Below the pieces are notes generated by a model. That model made no database searches and was not told the DNA's origin. It worked only from the letters and a program-made list of their open reading frames with translations. DNA of 64,000 nucleotides from assembly GCA_022495995.1 (NCBI GenBank), contig JAFEMH010001476.1, forward strand, positions 1-64,000, given 5' to 3'. The stretch is from Adenophora triphylla var. japonica. Its lineage: Eukaryota; Streptophyta; Magnoliopsida; Asterales; Campanulaceae. Of the stretch, positions 33,104 to 45,609 are shown one piece after another (the first letter of the stretch is position 1; each line of letters starts with the position of its first letter). A program made the translations under genes and the position numbers.

Positions 33104-33510
33104 TGATGCAGTATCGTGTGCAAGGAACAAAGGCAACAACAGAAAATAGAGGGAGTATTCTGAGCTTGAGGCGGGCGCCTCATGTAAGGCCAGGCGGGCG
33201 CCTCGCCACCAGTCGAGGAAGCAGGTTTGTGGCTACATCAGAAACAGGCGTGGGCTTCATTGTTGCTGGGTTTGGGCTTAATTTGTTTTATGGGTTTTTA
33301 GGGTTTTAGGGAATTATTAAATTAGGGTTTTATTTTATTTATTTAGTATTTCTAGAATCTTCTTATGAGTAGTATAAATAATAAGTTAGGGTTATTGTAT
33401 TCATTAGACTTTTGATTATATGAAATAGAAAAAGAAAAGCTTGAAGCTTTCGAAATTGATTCTTGTCATTATCGTTCGGTCATTCTAATCTCTAGCCTCC
33501 GTCGGCATTA
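33104..33510 (+). repeat. 5' LTR of the compact element (407 bp)
   Basis: Starts TGATGCAG and ends GGCATTA. The ends are inverted repeats apart from one base (CATTA instead of CATCA). A palindrome pair AGGCGGGCGCCT is at 33169-33180 and 33192-33203 (23 bp apart). TATA-like AGTATAAATAATAAG is near 33370. Confidence 0.92.
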
Positions 33511-33540
33511 TTTGGTATCAGAGCTCCGGTTCAAACATCA

Positions 33541-34701
33541 ATGGCTGAACGAGGATGCATTGCTCGTAGTGGACGTGGTGGTCGATGGAGCAGCCGTGCA
33601 ACGGAGCCCCAAGAAGATGACCATCATTACAAACAACGTCGTCGCAATATCGAGATAGATGAGATACGAAGACGGATTCAAATACTCCAGAACCGCTTGG
33701 ATCGCAGAGAAAAGCTTCTAGCGAAAAGGGGTTCAGATCCGATTATTCCAGCCGAGGAAAAGGAGTATCGAGAGGGGATGGATTCCTTCGCCCTAAATTG
33801 GGGACATCATGATAGGTATGCAACTAACCGTTTGAGGGATGTCGATAAGAGGATCGAACTTTCGGAAATCGAAGGTAAGGCAAATCCTAATGATTCCTTT
33901 GATTCGTGGATTGATATTGTTGGGTGTCAAGAGGGTTTTTTTGTCGAATCTTCAAGTGAGGAAAACCTTGTTGATTGGTCAAAAACCCCTCTGTTTGATT
34001 CAAATCCTGGAGATTTGATTGATTCGTGGGTTGATACCGTTGATTTTAAAGAGGAGTTTGTTATCGAATCTTCAAGTCATGAATATCTTGTTGATTGGTC
34101 AAAACCACCTATTTATGATGAGTGCAATTGTGATATTTCGACTATTGTTACTGTTTCTGTGCATCCTGAATATCAATCGTCTGTCCCAAGTGGTGTTCTT
34201 TCAGTTGAAAACCAATTGAGGTGTGAGTTTGAAATTAGTCATCCTTATAAAGACCCCTTTGATGTTGAGTGTGCAAATCTTTCGGCTTCTTGGTTCGTCA
34301 AAAGATTGATCATTGAATACTTCGTCTCAACACAATGGAGCGATTGGATGGATGTTGTCACGAAGGCATTGAAATTTAGAGTTCGTCAAGGGTACATAAT
34401 TTCTTTTGCAGATAGAGTTCGAATCTTACAGGTTATCGTAGTGTTCCTATCGAAGGTATTGACTCGAGGACGAGTCGTTTCTAAGGAGGGGAGGATGATG
34501 CAGTATCGTGTGCAAGGAACAAAGGCAGCAACAGAAAACAGAGGGATTATTCTGAGCTTGAGGCGGGCGCCTCATGTAAGGCCAGGCGGGCGCCTCGCCA
34601 CCAGTCGAGGAAGCAGGTTTGCGGCTACATCAGAAACAGGCGTGGGCTTCATTGTTGCTGGGTTTGAGCTTAATTTGTTTTATGGGTTTTTAGGGTTTTA
34701 G
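33541..34701 (+). CDS. Gag-like protein of the compact LTR element
   Basis: The single 386-residue ORF begins 30 bases after the LTR and primer site. Residues 1-35 are Arg/Gly-rich. Residues 36-60 form a predicted helix (EIDEIRRRIQILQNRLDRRE), as in the N-terminus of chromovirus-type Gag. Residues about 115-200 hold two imperfect copies of an acidic unit (DSWIDIVG, FFVESSSEENLVDWSK and the matching DSWVDTVD, FVIESSSHEYLVDWSK). There is no capsid core, zinc knuckle, protease or RT. The frame runs through the polypurine tract into the 3' LTR, so the last ~70 residues are LTR-encoded, including translated palindromes. Function unknown; probably a packaging-competent remnant. Confidence 0.7.
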   Translation: MAERGCIARSGRGGRWSSRATEPQEDDHHYKQRRRNIEIDEIRRRIQILQNRLDRREKLLAKRGSDPIIPAEEKEYREGMDSFALNWGHHDRYATNRLRDVDKRIELSEIEGKANPNDSFDSWIDIVGCQEGFFVESSSEENLVDWSKTPLFDSNPGDLIDSWVDTVDFKEEFVIESSSHEYLVDWSKPPIYDECNCDISTIVTVSVHPEYQSSVPSGVLSVENQLRCEFEISHPYKDPFDVECANLSASWFVKRLIIEYFVSTQWSDWMDVVTKALKFRVRQGYIISFADRVRILQVIVVFLSKVLTRGRVVSKEGRMMQYRVQGTKAATENRGIILSLRRAPHVRPGGRLATSRGSRFAATSETGVGFIVAGFELNLFYGFLGF

Positions 34702-34902
34702 GAAATTATTAAATTAGGGTTTTATTTTATTTATTTAGTATTTCTAGAATCTTCTTATGAGTAGTATAAATAATAAGTTAGGGTTATTGTATGCATTAGA
34801 CTTTTGATTATATGAAATAGAAAAAGAAAAGCTTGAAGCTTTCGAAATTGATTCTTGTCATTATCGTTCGGTCATTCTAATCTCTAGCCTCCGTCGGCAT
34901 TA
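34496..34902 (+). repeat. 3' LTR of the compact element (407 bp)
   Basis: Same length as the 5' LTR. The palindrome pair is at 34561-34572 and 34584-34595. Followed by the GTGGC duplication. Confidence 0.92.
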
Positions 34903-34907
34903 GTGGC

Positions 34908-35901
34908 AATATTGAATGATAATAATACCTTAATCAACGTGCCCAAAGGGATCAGAACGCTTATTATGAAACAAATGGAGTACGAAAGAAGCAACATATT
35001 GTCGGTATGGAAGTGAGAGAGAAAAGACAGAATATATGAATCAAGAAGCAAGCGAAGCTATAAATAAGTAGAGCACTTACCTCTGAAGTTCGTGGTGACA
35101 AAAATGTTGATGCAAACATTAATAGGTTTGGCAATTGGGAGAGAGCTTCATCCCTTGACTTAAATATAATAAGTGCATGGTTACCATGCAGAAAACTTGC
35201 CAATTAGGCAGTCCATTGCTTGTCTAACCTCACGTTCGTTGTCTGCTCGACCTTGGGTCAGTCATCTCAGTCAGTTATTTAGAGTGAGGGGAAGGAGAGT
35301 CAATGATAGGACCGACTGCCCTTATTGACATCTGGATTATTAATCTCGACTCTCTAGATAAACAATTTAGAATCCATATTGATATGGGATTGGGGACTGT
35401 TAATGGGGCGTACCTAAATCTTAGAATCCATTTTGATATGGGATTGGAGACCGTACAAAAATCTGATTTTTATAGTAAATAAGTTATATTTTATAATATT
35501 TTTAATAATATTTTTACCTTTTATTAACGTGTGAAATATTATAATAACATGAGTTACAAATTATAGTAAAATGAGTTGCATTTTATTAAAATCTTAGACT
35601 GTTATACAGTTGGATTACTCACCCATAAATCGCAAATGGCTAAATCGCAAATTGATACTAAGAATCACAAGCCAATTGATAATAAATAAGAGGTAACTTT
35701 AATAAACTAGAGGGACTATTTTGTAATTTGAAAGCTTACTTAAAAAATGAAGTAAGATGATTAATGTTGCTTCAAATTTTCAAATTTTAAGAAACACTAT
35801 TTATTTTCAAAGGAAGAAATGAAGTGGGTTAGAAGGAGGAATAGTATGGTTTTTTAAGAGATGAAGGAGGAATTGAAATGGTTGGCGATAGTCTAAATGA
35901 A
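34908..35901. other. AT-rich intergenic DNA
   Basis: No convincing gene. On the minus strand 35203-35080 is an exon-like open stretch ending in GTAAGT, which could be a gene scrap, but nothing supports it further. GATATGGGATTGG(A/G)GAC occurs twice (35380-35398 and 35433-35450). Confidence 0.4.
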
Positions 35902-35903
35902 TA

Positions 35904-36138
35904 CTCCTTCCGCCCTACGATAATCTGCAAAAAGATTTCTTTAGGACGTCCCACAATAATCTGCACTTTTCTAAAATGGAAATGAGACCCACTTCTCTCT
36001 ACTCATAACCATTACCCAGTTACTCCGCTTTCTCTCTTCTACCCAACCATCTATACTCACAACACATCACTTTTTTCACCTTTTACCTTAATTTCCGCAC
36101 CAAGCCAAAAAGTGCATATATCTATGGGACGGAGGGAG
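35904..36138. mobile_element. Stowaway MITE 1
   Basis: CTCCTTCCGCCCT...GGGACGGAGGGAG terminal inverted repeats flanked by TA on both sides; 235 bp, no coding capacity. Confidence 0.88.
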
Positions 36139-36164
36139 TAAATGAATAGCTTAGTTATATAATA

Positions 36165-36428
36165 CTCCATCCATCTGTCTTTCTCAATGTCCACTATTAA
36201 AAAAGTTTTGTTTCGAAATGACTATCATTTTAAATAATAAACTTTGTCCTGAAATGTTTTTCTTTAACAAAAAAGTTTCGCTAGTTATTTTATACTTGCA
36301 AAATTAAATGTTTAGAAAATGGTTAACAGAAATATTTATTCATGTTCATCATTATATTATATAAAGAGTAAACATTTTCATAATGTCCCTTAAAATGATA
36401 TTTGAACATTAATTTAGGGAGGAGGGAG
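36165..36428. mobile_element. Stowaway-like MITE 2
   Basis: CTCCATCCATC...GGAGGAGGGAG with TA on both sides; terminal repeats are more diverged than in the other copies. Confidence 0.7.
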
Positions 36429-36467
36429 TAGCGAGGGTATCGGAGAGATAAGTACCAAATTATTTAG

Positions 36468-36968
36468 GCAAAAACCATATTTGTCACTGGACTTTAGTTT
36501 TTTTTTTCAAAATGATTTTACTAAACTATTATTTTTCAAAATATTCTCACTAAATTTCATAATTTTCAAAATGTGCTTACTCATTTATTAAATTTTCTAA
36601 AACCTAAAGAAATTTAGTTACGTGACTTTAGCGTAAATGATGTTCGTTAAGTTTTCAACCAATTTATTAATATTGTTGACATGTATGATTAATAGGTCAA
36701 TTTTTTTAATGTAAAATGTCATTAGTACATAATTTATAAGAAATACAAATTAATTCGCCCCAAAAAATATTTACCTTATATCGTATTTAATAAAACTTGT
36801 CATTTTAGGTTATTTAGCTAAATTTCGTTAAATTTTTAGGGAATTTATTAACGAATTAAACACATTTTTTAAAACATAAAAATTCACTGTGAACATTTTG
36901 AAAAATATAGATCAGTGAGAACATTTTGAAAAATGCTATAGTCCAGTGATAAAAATATGATTTTTCTC
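36468..36968. mobile_element. Long-TIR MITE-like element, about 500 bp
   Basis: The left end (ACCATATTTGTCACTGGACT) and the reverse complement of the right end (ATCATATTTTTATCACTGGACT in part) are inverted repeats of roughly 45 bp, both continuing into TTTTTCAAAATG. AT-rich, no ORF. The superfamily is not clear. Confidence 0.65.
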
Positions 36969-37334
36969 AAATTACTCTTGACTTTAGTATTGATCACAAC
37001 TAGTACTCTCTTTATTACATAAAATAAGTCTCATTTTAATTTTGACATTTAACTAAATTGAAATTTGTTTTAAATGATATAAAAATTCAATTATCTTTAT
37101 GAAATCAAAAAAATAAATAGTTAGTTGTGCATTACAAAGTCTATTATAAATAACAATTTTTATAAACTCATTGGAATTGTCAAATTTAAAGAAAAGTAGA
37201 TTAAAATTTAATTGAGTTAACCATTAAAATTAAAATTAAAATTAAAATTAAAATATGACCATTTTCTCAGGACACAAGAATAAAGTAACATAGGTTTAAC
37301 ATTAGGCTTAGCTGCGTACAATTCAGTTTATTTC

Positions 37335-38675
37335 AGATTTTTTTTTCAAATAATTTCATTTTAAATTAAAAATCTCAAAATAACTCCCATTTGAAACTAT
37401 TTTTCAAAATAACCATATTTTTAGAATTCGCTAAATGGTATAGAGAGTTCAACGTTTTACCGTTGAAATTCGCTAAATCATGTAACGATTTTAGTTAAAT
37501 TAGGATTTAACCGTTTGAATTAATCAACTGTAATTAAAAAAGCAAAACTCGCTATACCGTTTAGCGAGTTCACGCATACAACAATGAACTCGCTACATGG
37601 TGTAGCTAGTTTAGAAAGGCCAGTTTACATAGTATAAGATTTTCAGATTCAGATCCAGATCCATTCCCATTCTCATATCCTCTTATACTTACTTTAAAAA
37701 AAATAATCAAATCTTCACATCATTTAATTTCGTCAGAATCGTTGAATACCAATAATCAAGATAAATTAACATTATCTTAATCATAGTTTTCACTTGTGTT
37801 TAGATATATAAATTTAAGTTTTTAACTGGTTTTTAGTATATTATAGATGTAAATGTTAGAGTTTTATTATATAGGTTTTAACACTTTGATTTCTTAATAT
37901 AGGTTAAAGATAAATTGGGGTTCAATCATTTTCATGTGCTATTGGAGAGGTGATAATTAACAACCATTTGATGGTCCTCATTTTCAAAAAGGGTCAAAAT
38001 GTGCAATTAAGTCTAATTGTCGATGGAGATACAATGAGTTGATTAATGAATTATATAAAAAGATGGGTTTAGCTAAATTTGGGGGATGGGTAATTTGCAT
38101 CTGTATGTGGTTGTAAAATTGATTGAAAATCTACGTTATCCACAATTTGAAACACTGCACACAGAGAGCATATATGGGTATTCATCAAGTTGTAATCGTG
38201 ATACAGGGATTGGTCCAAGTAAATAAACACTTGTATCAACTCAAACTTCAAATTATGGTAAAATTGCATGCCCAAATGATCCAGTTGATGACGATAATTC
38301 TGAATATAATTTAGATTATGAATAAGAAGAAAAAAACACTGATGTAGATGAAATGATAAACGATGTTGATGATGAATATCAGGGGGTAGTAGTGATTATG
38401 ATGTCGATTTGGGAGATGGTGATGATGGGCCGATTGATTATGACGTGCAAACACATTTGACTAAACTGTGTTAATTTAATTAGTTAAACGGTTAAACCCT
38501 AATCTAACTAAACTCGCTACATGGCGTAGCGAGTTCTAACGGTCAAACGTTGTACTCGCTAAACCATGTAACGAGTTCTAAAAATATGGTCATTTTGAAA
38601 AATAGTTTCAAATATAAGTTATTTTGGGAATTATAATTTTAAAATGTAATTATTTCAGAAAAAAATTGTTTATTT
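37335..38675. mobile_element. MULE-like element with ~200-bp terminal inverted repeats
   Basis: The left arm (37335-37560) and the inverted right arm (38470-38675) match, including TTTGAAACTATTTTTCAAAA and CCATATTTTTAGAA. Each arm carries two CTCGCTA...TAGCGAG palindromes 42 bp apart (centres about 37437/37479 and 38523/38565), and another pair lies at 37558/37599. The interior (37925-38450) has a decayed stretch (SNCRWRYNELINELYKKMGL in one frame) that might be a MULE transposase N-terminus, with Asp-rich codons after it. Long TIRs suit Mutator-like elements. The target duplication is not resolved. Confidence 0.6.
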
Positions 38676-38689
38676 CGTAAGCATATAAA

Positions 38690-39990
38690 TCCATTTTGTT
38701 ATTTAATAAGATCCAACAAGTTAGCTCAAATGGGAAAATGGGTACATTTTAAACAACCACACATAAGTAAAAACAGTTTATATTAATTTGAGATGGTCCC
38801 TTTAAGTTTTGGATTTATGAATAACAATAAAAGATAAGTAGGACCGGTAAGTACATGGCTTGTCTAAGCAGGGCTTAACTTTACTGTACCCTTATTTGAG
38901 TCCTTGCTCAACTTCAAACCTACCCTATATGTTGGGTTTATCATTAATGATGGGCACCATTTTGAAGAAATTTTATATACATGCCTACTTTTAGAAGGAT
39001 ATCCAATCTTTTTATAAGTAGGGATTTGGAATTTCTGTTGAAACCAATATGTTGTATCGGTGCCGCGTTTGATTGTAATTTAGGTCAAAAAGTATCTATA
39101 GTATAAATGAGGGAGGGATTTGCTACAGTGGTATGAACAGTTCCAAGCGGCGAAAATGACCATTTTGCCCTCACTATTCACTCCATTTCCCATTTCGCCC
39201 TTAAAAAAAAATTTAAATTAAAAAAAAAAAAAATTTAAAATTAACTTTTTTAAAAAAAAAAAAAATAGTTTTAAAAAATGTGGCCTTGGACACGGGCATA
39301 TTTAAAAAAAATTAAATTAAATTAAAAAAAAAATTAAAAAAAAAACAAAAAAACAAAAAACGTGGCCTTGAACACGGGCTTAGACTAGGTTTTAATATAT
39401 TGGGGGGCTGAGAGGATCCCAAACAACTAGTAGTAAAAAAAAAAACCAAAGCCCACAAAGCACTTAATGTTGTGATCCCAATCGATAATGGTGGAACAAC
39501 TACACAGCAGCACTCGCTGATAAAAAATAGTAGAGTCATCCAACGTTTCTAATATATTGGGGCAAATAGTAGAATCATCTATCGTTTCTAATATATTGGG
39601 GGCTGAGAGGATCTCGATTTATTAGGGTCTTGAAAACCCACTCGATCATAAATAATGTCAGTCATTACCATTAAATAAGAGGAATTGTGGTTGATATGGG
39701 ACGCTGCTACTGCACAACAACAAAAGGCTTTTAGAACCACTTTTTGGTAAATACGATGGCACAGCTTTCCTAGACTTGAGAAATTAGTATAGAGTAAACT
39801 TTAAAAAAAACACCAGGTGTACTGAAACAAACACTACAGCCGTGACTAGGGTGGAAGAAAAAAAATATGTTTTCGATCGGGAGTCTTTGTGTGTTTGAAG
39901 CGTTGTTTTCTACCTAATTAATGGTTGAGATTAAAATTCAAAACTGGTGGACAGCCGCCCGATGTAGGAGTGGTAGCGTGTAGCGGAATA
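38690..39990. other. AT-rich intergenic DNA with A-runs
   Basis: No gene seen. Poly(A)-rich runs occupy 39202-39360. GTGGCCTTGGACACGGGC and GTGGCCTTGAACACGGGC (39281, 39361) and TTGGGGGGCTGAGAGGATC/TTGGGGGCTGAGAGGATC (39399, 39596) are short direct repeats of unknown origin. Confidence 0.45.
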
Positions 39991-39997
39991 CTGAGTA

Positions 39998-40271
39998 CTC
40001 CCTCCGTCCCAACATTTTATAGATTTTTGGGTTTTTCACTAGAATTAAGGAGGAAGTATTATATTGAAAGTGTTGTGAGTGTGAAAATAAAATAGGAGAG
40101 AGAATGAGTGGAGAGAATAGTAAATTATAATGGTGATGTGAGTATTAAAATAATGTAGGAGAGAGAATGAGTGGAGGGAATAGTAAAGATTTCTTTCCAT
40201 TTTAGGAAAGTATATATTATTGTGGGACGCCAAAAAAGAAAAGTTTATATATTATCATGGGACGGAGGGAG
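39998..40271. mobile_element. Stowaway MITE 3
   Basis: CTCCCTCCGTCCC...GGGACGGAGGGAG with TA on both sides; 274 bp. Confidence 0.9.
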
Positions 40272-40528
40272 TATATGGTAATCACAAAAAAATATTTAAA
40301 AAATATTGGATCAACAAAATAAAAAATAATACTATTTCGTTGACAATATGACAGCGAAGCTGGACAGTTACTCGCTCATTTTTCAATTCCTTTTGACGAG
40401 ATGTTTTCCTCATTTTCAAGTAATTTTTCACGTTTAAAAAGTTTATAGCTAAGTAATTTTCTATTGTATATATGCTGGGTTAGCATGGCCAGCAAATTCA
40501 GTGTGTTAACCTTTATATAAAATATATA

Positions 40529-40810
40529 CTCCCTCCGCCTCACGTGAATACAAACTTATTTCTATTTTGATCTGTCTCACGTAAATGCAAACTGTCCAAA
40601 ATGAAAACAAATTTATTATTTTATATTCACTCTACCCCACCCACTCATTCTCTCTCTTCATTTTCCACCATACAATTTATTTAACCAACCTACTATTAAC
40701 TTCACTCATTCTCTCTCTTCATTTTCTACCACACATTTTCATTATCTTAATAATATTTCTTAGTTATTGTGCCCACCAAAATGGTTTACATTCACATGAG
40801 ACGGAGGGAA
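40529..40810. mobile_element. Stowaway MITE 4
   Basis: CTCCCTCCGCCTCACGTGAATAC ends inverted at GAGACGGAGGGAA, flanked by TA. Same subfamily as MITE 8 at 51542, sharing ACGTGAATACAAACTTATTT. Confidence 0.88.
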
Positions 40811-40814
40811 TATG

Positions 40815-41650
40815 CAAAACTATTGTATTAAATTTGCCACCGTACTATGAGTTTTGTCTTCATTTTATTCCTTCATCCTAACGGATGATAGAAACTTAAC
40901 AAAAATTGTAAAATTTTAACTATTTATTATAACCATAATGAAAATGTTAAAATTTTAGCAAATATATTGAAAATAAAAGACTTTTATAAAAAATATTTTA
41001 TTTAAATTTATTTTTGTAAATAATATTTTAAAATTATTTGGTGGAAATAATTTTTTAAATAATTATTTTAATATCCTTTTGAAAATTAAATTTTTTGATA
41101 ATGTTTATATTGAAAAAAAAATATTACTTCTAATATTGTTATTAAAAAATACCTCCAATGATAAATTTTTAGAACAAATGCTTGGGTGTATATAGCAACA
41201 GAATAAAAAATTATTTATTCAGATTTGCTCTCAAAGTCTGAATACCCTAGAAGAGGTGGTCTCGATTTTTAACATTAAGAAAATAATATTTTACATGTAA
41301 TTATACTTTTATTTAAATTCAATAATAGTACTAATAATAAATAAATATGAAAAATATTTCATAATGATTATTTTTCAAAAAAGAATTATTAATTTTCAAA
41401 AATGATATTAAAAATAATTATTTAAAAAAATATTTAACATTTTCAATGTCTTTGTTAAAAATAAACATTTTTATTATGTTCATAACATTCAGTAAAATTT
41501 TAATATTTTGTTAAGTTTTTTAACGTTTGTTTGGATGAAGGAAGAAAATGACGACAAAACATATAGTATAGTGGCAAATTTGAAGAAAATAAAGTGCAGT
41601 GACAAATTTGTAGGTGATCCCAAAGTACGATGGCAAATTTTATAGTTTTG
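40815..41650. mobile_element. Long-TIR element adjoining MITE 4, about 836 bp
   Basis: The left end CAAAACTATTGTATTAAATT and GCCACCGTACTATGAGTTTT are matched in inverted form at the right (about 41540-41650), with TTCCTTCATCC also inverted at 40870 and 41530. AT-rich interior without a gene. The superfamily is unclear. Confidence 0.6.
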
Positions 41651-42800
41651 CCAAAAGATATACTTTCTCTTTATTCGAAAAATAATGTCACTTTAATTTT
41701 AATTTTAATTTTCAAGTCAATTAAATTTGACTAATATTTAATACAATTTTTATTATTTGGATAAATTTTTCATAATTATGTCTGTAGGCATTTTCTTTTG
41801 TAGTGCACCAATACAATTTTTAGAATTCTCATAGAAATAATTTTTTATAATTTTTTATAATTTTTTTTGTCAAAGTGGAAGCACGTTAAAATTCAAAAAT
41901 GAAATAAAGTTATATTTTCAAGACAAATGGAATACTATATAACACTAGTGGCGGTTCTAAATTGTTGGGGGTGTTCTGACTTTCTCATTTTAACGACTTA
42001 ATCTTTTAATTTTAATTTTAATTTTAATTTATTCACCTATTATTTTTTATTTTTTAATGAGTATCCCCTATGACCTCTTGAAAATGTGCCACTCTGAACT
42101 CAAAATGCACGTACCTAACACCTCTTGAAAAGAAATTAAAAAAGGAAGGAGGGAGGGAGGGAGAGTGGTCGCTAAGTTAACCAACCCGCAACTTAGAGTA
42201 CACTGAAAAGCGTTTAGCGGCACATATTTAACAACATCCACCAGAAGCATCAGCCCTCGTTAAAACTACTACATATATATTTCATCTTATCCAAAATAAA
42301 TATCCAATTTTATGTTTAACAAAAAAAAAAAAAAGTAAAAATAGATGCGAGCATTTTTTAGTAGAATTCGAACATAAATAGTTTTAATAATCTTTCCATG
42401 TTGCATTTTTTTTAAAGATCCCATATTGTATTATTAGTGTTAGTGTGAGTTAGAATTTGCTATTTTATGGTGGATGAATTAGTAGCTTTTCCAAAATTTG
42501 GACATTTATTATTTTTTTTTTTTTTTCAAAATATAAAAAATCATTTGGAGATGGAGGCACCGGTATACAAGAGCCATAAATTAAAATCACTTCCTTGTTT
42601 GAAGTTATTTTATACTCAATGGTCCATTATTCAATTTTTAGATGTTTTATATTAAGAGTTTATTCTCAAAAATTTAATTTTAATAAATTATTTCATACGG
42701 AGTATCCAATTTATAATACATTTTTTTTATATTTAATAAGTATTATACTATATATGGGAAGGTATCACGGGGAGAAAAATAAACCACTTCATAGTTTTTC
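41651..42800. other. AT-rich intergenic DNA
   Basis: No gene, RNA or element boundaries recognised. A GGGAGGGAGGGAG run lies at 42150-42163 and TTTTAATTTTAATTTTAATT runs at 41695 and 42010. Confidence 0.45.
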
Positions 42801-42806
42801 TATATA

Positions 42807-43018
42807 CTCCATCCATTTTACATACCATTTCTCTTAATGTTTTAATGCAGAAATTAAGAAAAAAAAATGGTAAATGGTGTAAGTGTTTTGTGTATAAAAA
42901 GTGAGGTAAAATAAGGAATGAGTGGACGAATAGTAAGTTGATTTGTGTTGTATGTATAAAATTAAATTAAGAGAAAGAATGAGTAGTAAAGATTTTTTGT
43001 CATTTTAGAAAAGAGAAA
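42807..43018. mobile_element. Truncated Stowaway-like MITE 5
   Basis: The left terminus CTCCATCCATTTTACATACC is preceded by TA, and the interior carries the family phrases (GAATGAGTGGA, GTCATTTTAGAAAAG). The right GGAGGGAG end is missing. Confidence 0.55.
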
Positions 43019-43976
43019 TGCTATGTGAGAGGCTCAAAACGGACAAAGAAAAATTGTATGCGAGAAATGAGAAATCTATTGAAGAATTCGCAATTTAAAG
43101 AGTATTAATATTCCTTGTCAATCAAAGGAAACCCTCGAATACATACCTACTTATTTCCAACAAATAAAAATAAATAAAAATTCATACCTACTTCACTCAA
43201 CAAAAGTCTTATATTATTAGTACTATCTTTTTGCCAATAGAAAAAGAAAATGTAAACAAAAAATACTCCTGTCCTGCAGATAAACATGTACTATTATATA
43301 TTATTTCCTTCTAAAAAAAATGTAGAAAAAGACGAGCAACTAGGAACAAGTAAGCCCTTTTTATGATATGCTACCCCATTCTTTTCTGGATTCTGAAAAA
43401 ATAAAAATAATAAAAGTGATAAAAGGCTATATTTCTTTGCTACGATTAATTACTTTTATGTACTTCCTATTAAGTATTAGGGTTTGGATGATTGTTTCTA
43501 AGGTCGAACAGACAACGAAAGGGAGGGTCAACTGCAAGACTGCTCACTTGACAAGAAATAGCATGGAAATCACTCACCCGATCCATCGATCAATTCATTA
43601 ATTATCATATCCAAATTACATGATCAAAGCAAATCAAGAAGATTTTCACCTGCGAAAAATCACCTTGCTTATATTAGGTTAACTAAGAACAGAAACCATT
43701 AATAGAGAAATGAAATTAGGAATAACATGACTATTATAAGGCTAACCTTCGTAGTTGTGACTGAGTTCACTTGCAAAGCCATTGGGGCTGAGCTGAGATG
43801 TGTTTTTAAAGACCTGAATATGCTGGTTTATATAGAAAAGAAATGAGCCCCACCACCATCTCCCCATCCCCAATAATAATAATAAAATAATAAATATTGA
43901 TAATAATAATAATTTAATAGAATAATGATGTTGCTGTCATTGTGATGAAAGTAATAAGAATAAGAATGATACTACT
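43019..43976. other. Intergenic DNA
   Basis: No supported gene. 43600-43840 is less AT-rich and could be part of a gene or element on either strand, but I could not identify it. Confidence 0.4.
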
Positions 43977-44078
<102 letters not shown>

Positions 44079-44120
44079 ATTATAATAATTATTATAATTA
44101 TTACTATTATTATTATAATA

Positions 44121-45117
44121 TAATTATAATTATAGTGTGAAAAGTTCTTTCTTTGCTTCAGGAAAAAAATCATATCATATTAACATTTCAATCTGATATT
44201 TGATATTTAACAGGTTTTGACTTAATTGTATGACATAAAATAAAACTATAAACCCAAATATGCTATTGGAAAAAAACATACTCAATTGTAAAAATTGTTT
44301 TAGTTTGATTTATTTTCAATTTTATTTAACTTTGATCAAATATAAAATTCGAGAAGTTTTAATTATATAACGAATTCTTTAAAATAATTATTGTCATGAA
44401 AGAAATAAAGTATTCGATATATTAATTGAAATTTAATACGAGGATTTGAAATCCGAATGCAGTGCCAGATACATAGATGATCTAGTGCTTTCAAATCAAC
44501 TATTGAGATACCATATCTTCAAGGTAGGTCATATAGGTTGGCTAATAAATCTTGATCCTTAATGATTAAATAAAAAAAAAAAAAATTGTTTAATTGTCGT
44601 GCTAAATATGCTCAGAATATCGAATCATAATTTTGTGATGACTAAAAATGATTTGAGTTTATACATCTAGTTATTCTTTGAAATATTCTCGCAAGCATTT
44701 CATTGTCATTATTAGTGCTTTCTCCAAAACATCTGAGCCCGTATATTTTATCTACCAAGTGTTATGTTGTACTTTCATCATTATCTCCATTCCTTGAGAA
44801 AATAATCACATTTTTCAGTTTTATAATTTTTTAACTAAAATTTTATAAAAATTAGTTATTCCGTTGCAATAAATATATTATTATAGATTAATTATTAACT
44901 AAAACTAAAATATAATTTTTTTTAATTAATAATTAATTTTATTGTAGAGAGATGAGTAATATCTATATAAAGTTGGCACGTGGAAGGGAAGGATTTGACT
45001 CACGGGTGGCATTTAGATAAGGGGAGAGGATAAAAGGAAGGGTGCATGTCTATCCCCCATTCTAACAACCACGTACGATGCAATTCACGGTTTGTATCAA
45101 CCAACACACACAGTGTA
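44121..45117. other. AT-rich intergenic DNA
   Basis: No gene, RNA or mobile element recognised. Confidence 0.4.
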
Positions 45118-45121
45118 TGTA

Positions 45122-45417
45122 CTCCCTCCGTCCCACCGATCTCCGATCTTAAGAAAATTTTTCATTTTGGGCGTCCCACTAATCTTAAGAATTTCCAAAA
45201 AATGAAAAGTTTATATTACTTTTATATTAAATGGGACCCACTTGTCATACTCACAACAATAATTTCATCACTATTCCCTCCGCTCATTCTCTCTCCTATT
45301 TAATTTTTTACACTCACAACACTTCTTCCACTCATTCTCTCTCCTAATACTATAATAATATTCCTTAATTCCCACACCAAATGAAAAATTCCTAAGATGG
45401 CTGGGACACGGAGGGAG
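45122..45417. mobile_element. Stowaway MITE 6
   Basis: CTCCCTCCGTCCCACC...GGACACGGAGGGAG, TA on both sides, 296 bp. Confidence 0.88.
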
Positions 45418-45609
45418 TATTTGTTGATAGGAGTATTGTAATATGTGTACATGCGTGTGAGAGAGGTTGGTAGAGATTAAAATGTATGTAAAATGAAAGG
45501 AGGTGTTAGGTTAGCTATGCTCGTCGGTGTGTTATGAGAGTTAAAAATATCCACACAAACTCTTACCTACAACGCCATCTCTTTTTATTAAATTACCCTC
45601 AATTTGTTA

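Larger units (their letters stand above)
33104..34902 (+). mobile_element. Compact 1.8-kb non-autonomous LTR retrotransposon
   Basis: Two 407-bp LTRs (33104-33510 and 34496-34902) with about seven differences, a TGGTATCAGAGC primer site at 33513-33524, a polypurine tract AAGGAGGGGAGGA before the 3' LTR, and a perfect GTGGC duplication (33099-33103 and 34903-34907). The interior is only 985 bp and encodes one Gag-like protein without enzymes, so it depended on a helper. High LTR identity and clean ends imply a relatively recent insertion. Confidence 0.93.

Noticed and set aside
34964..35203. Host gene exon on the minus strand
   Set aside because: An open frame ending at a GTAAGT is suggestive, but there is no recognisable domain, no partner exon and no other support.
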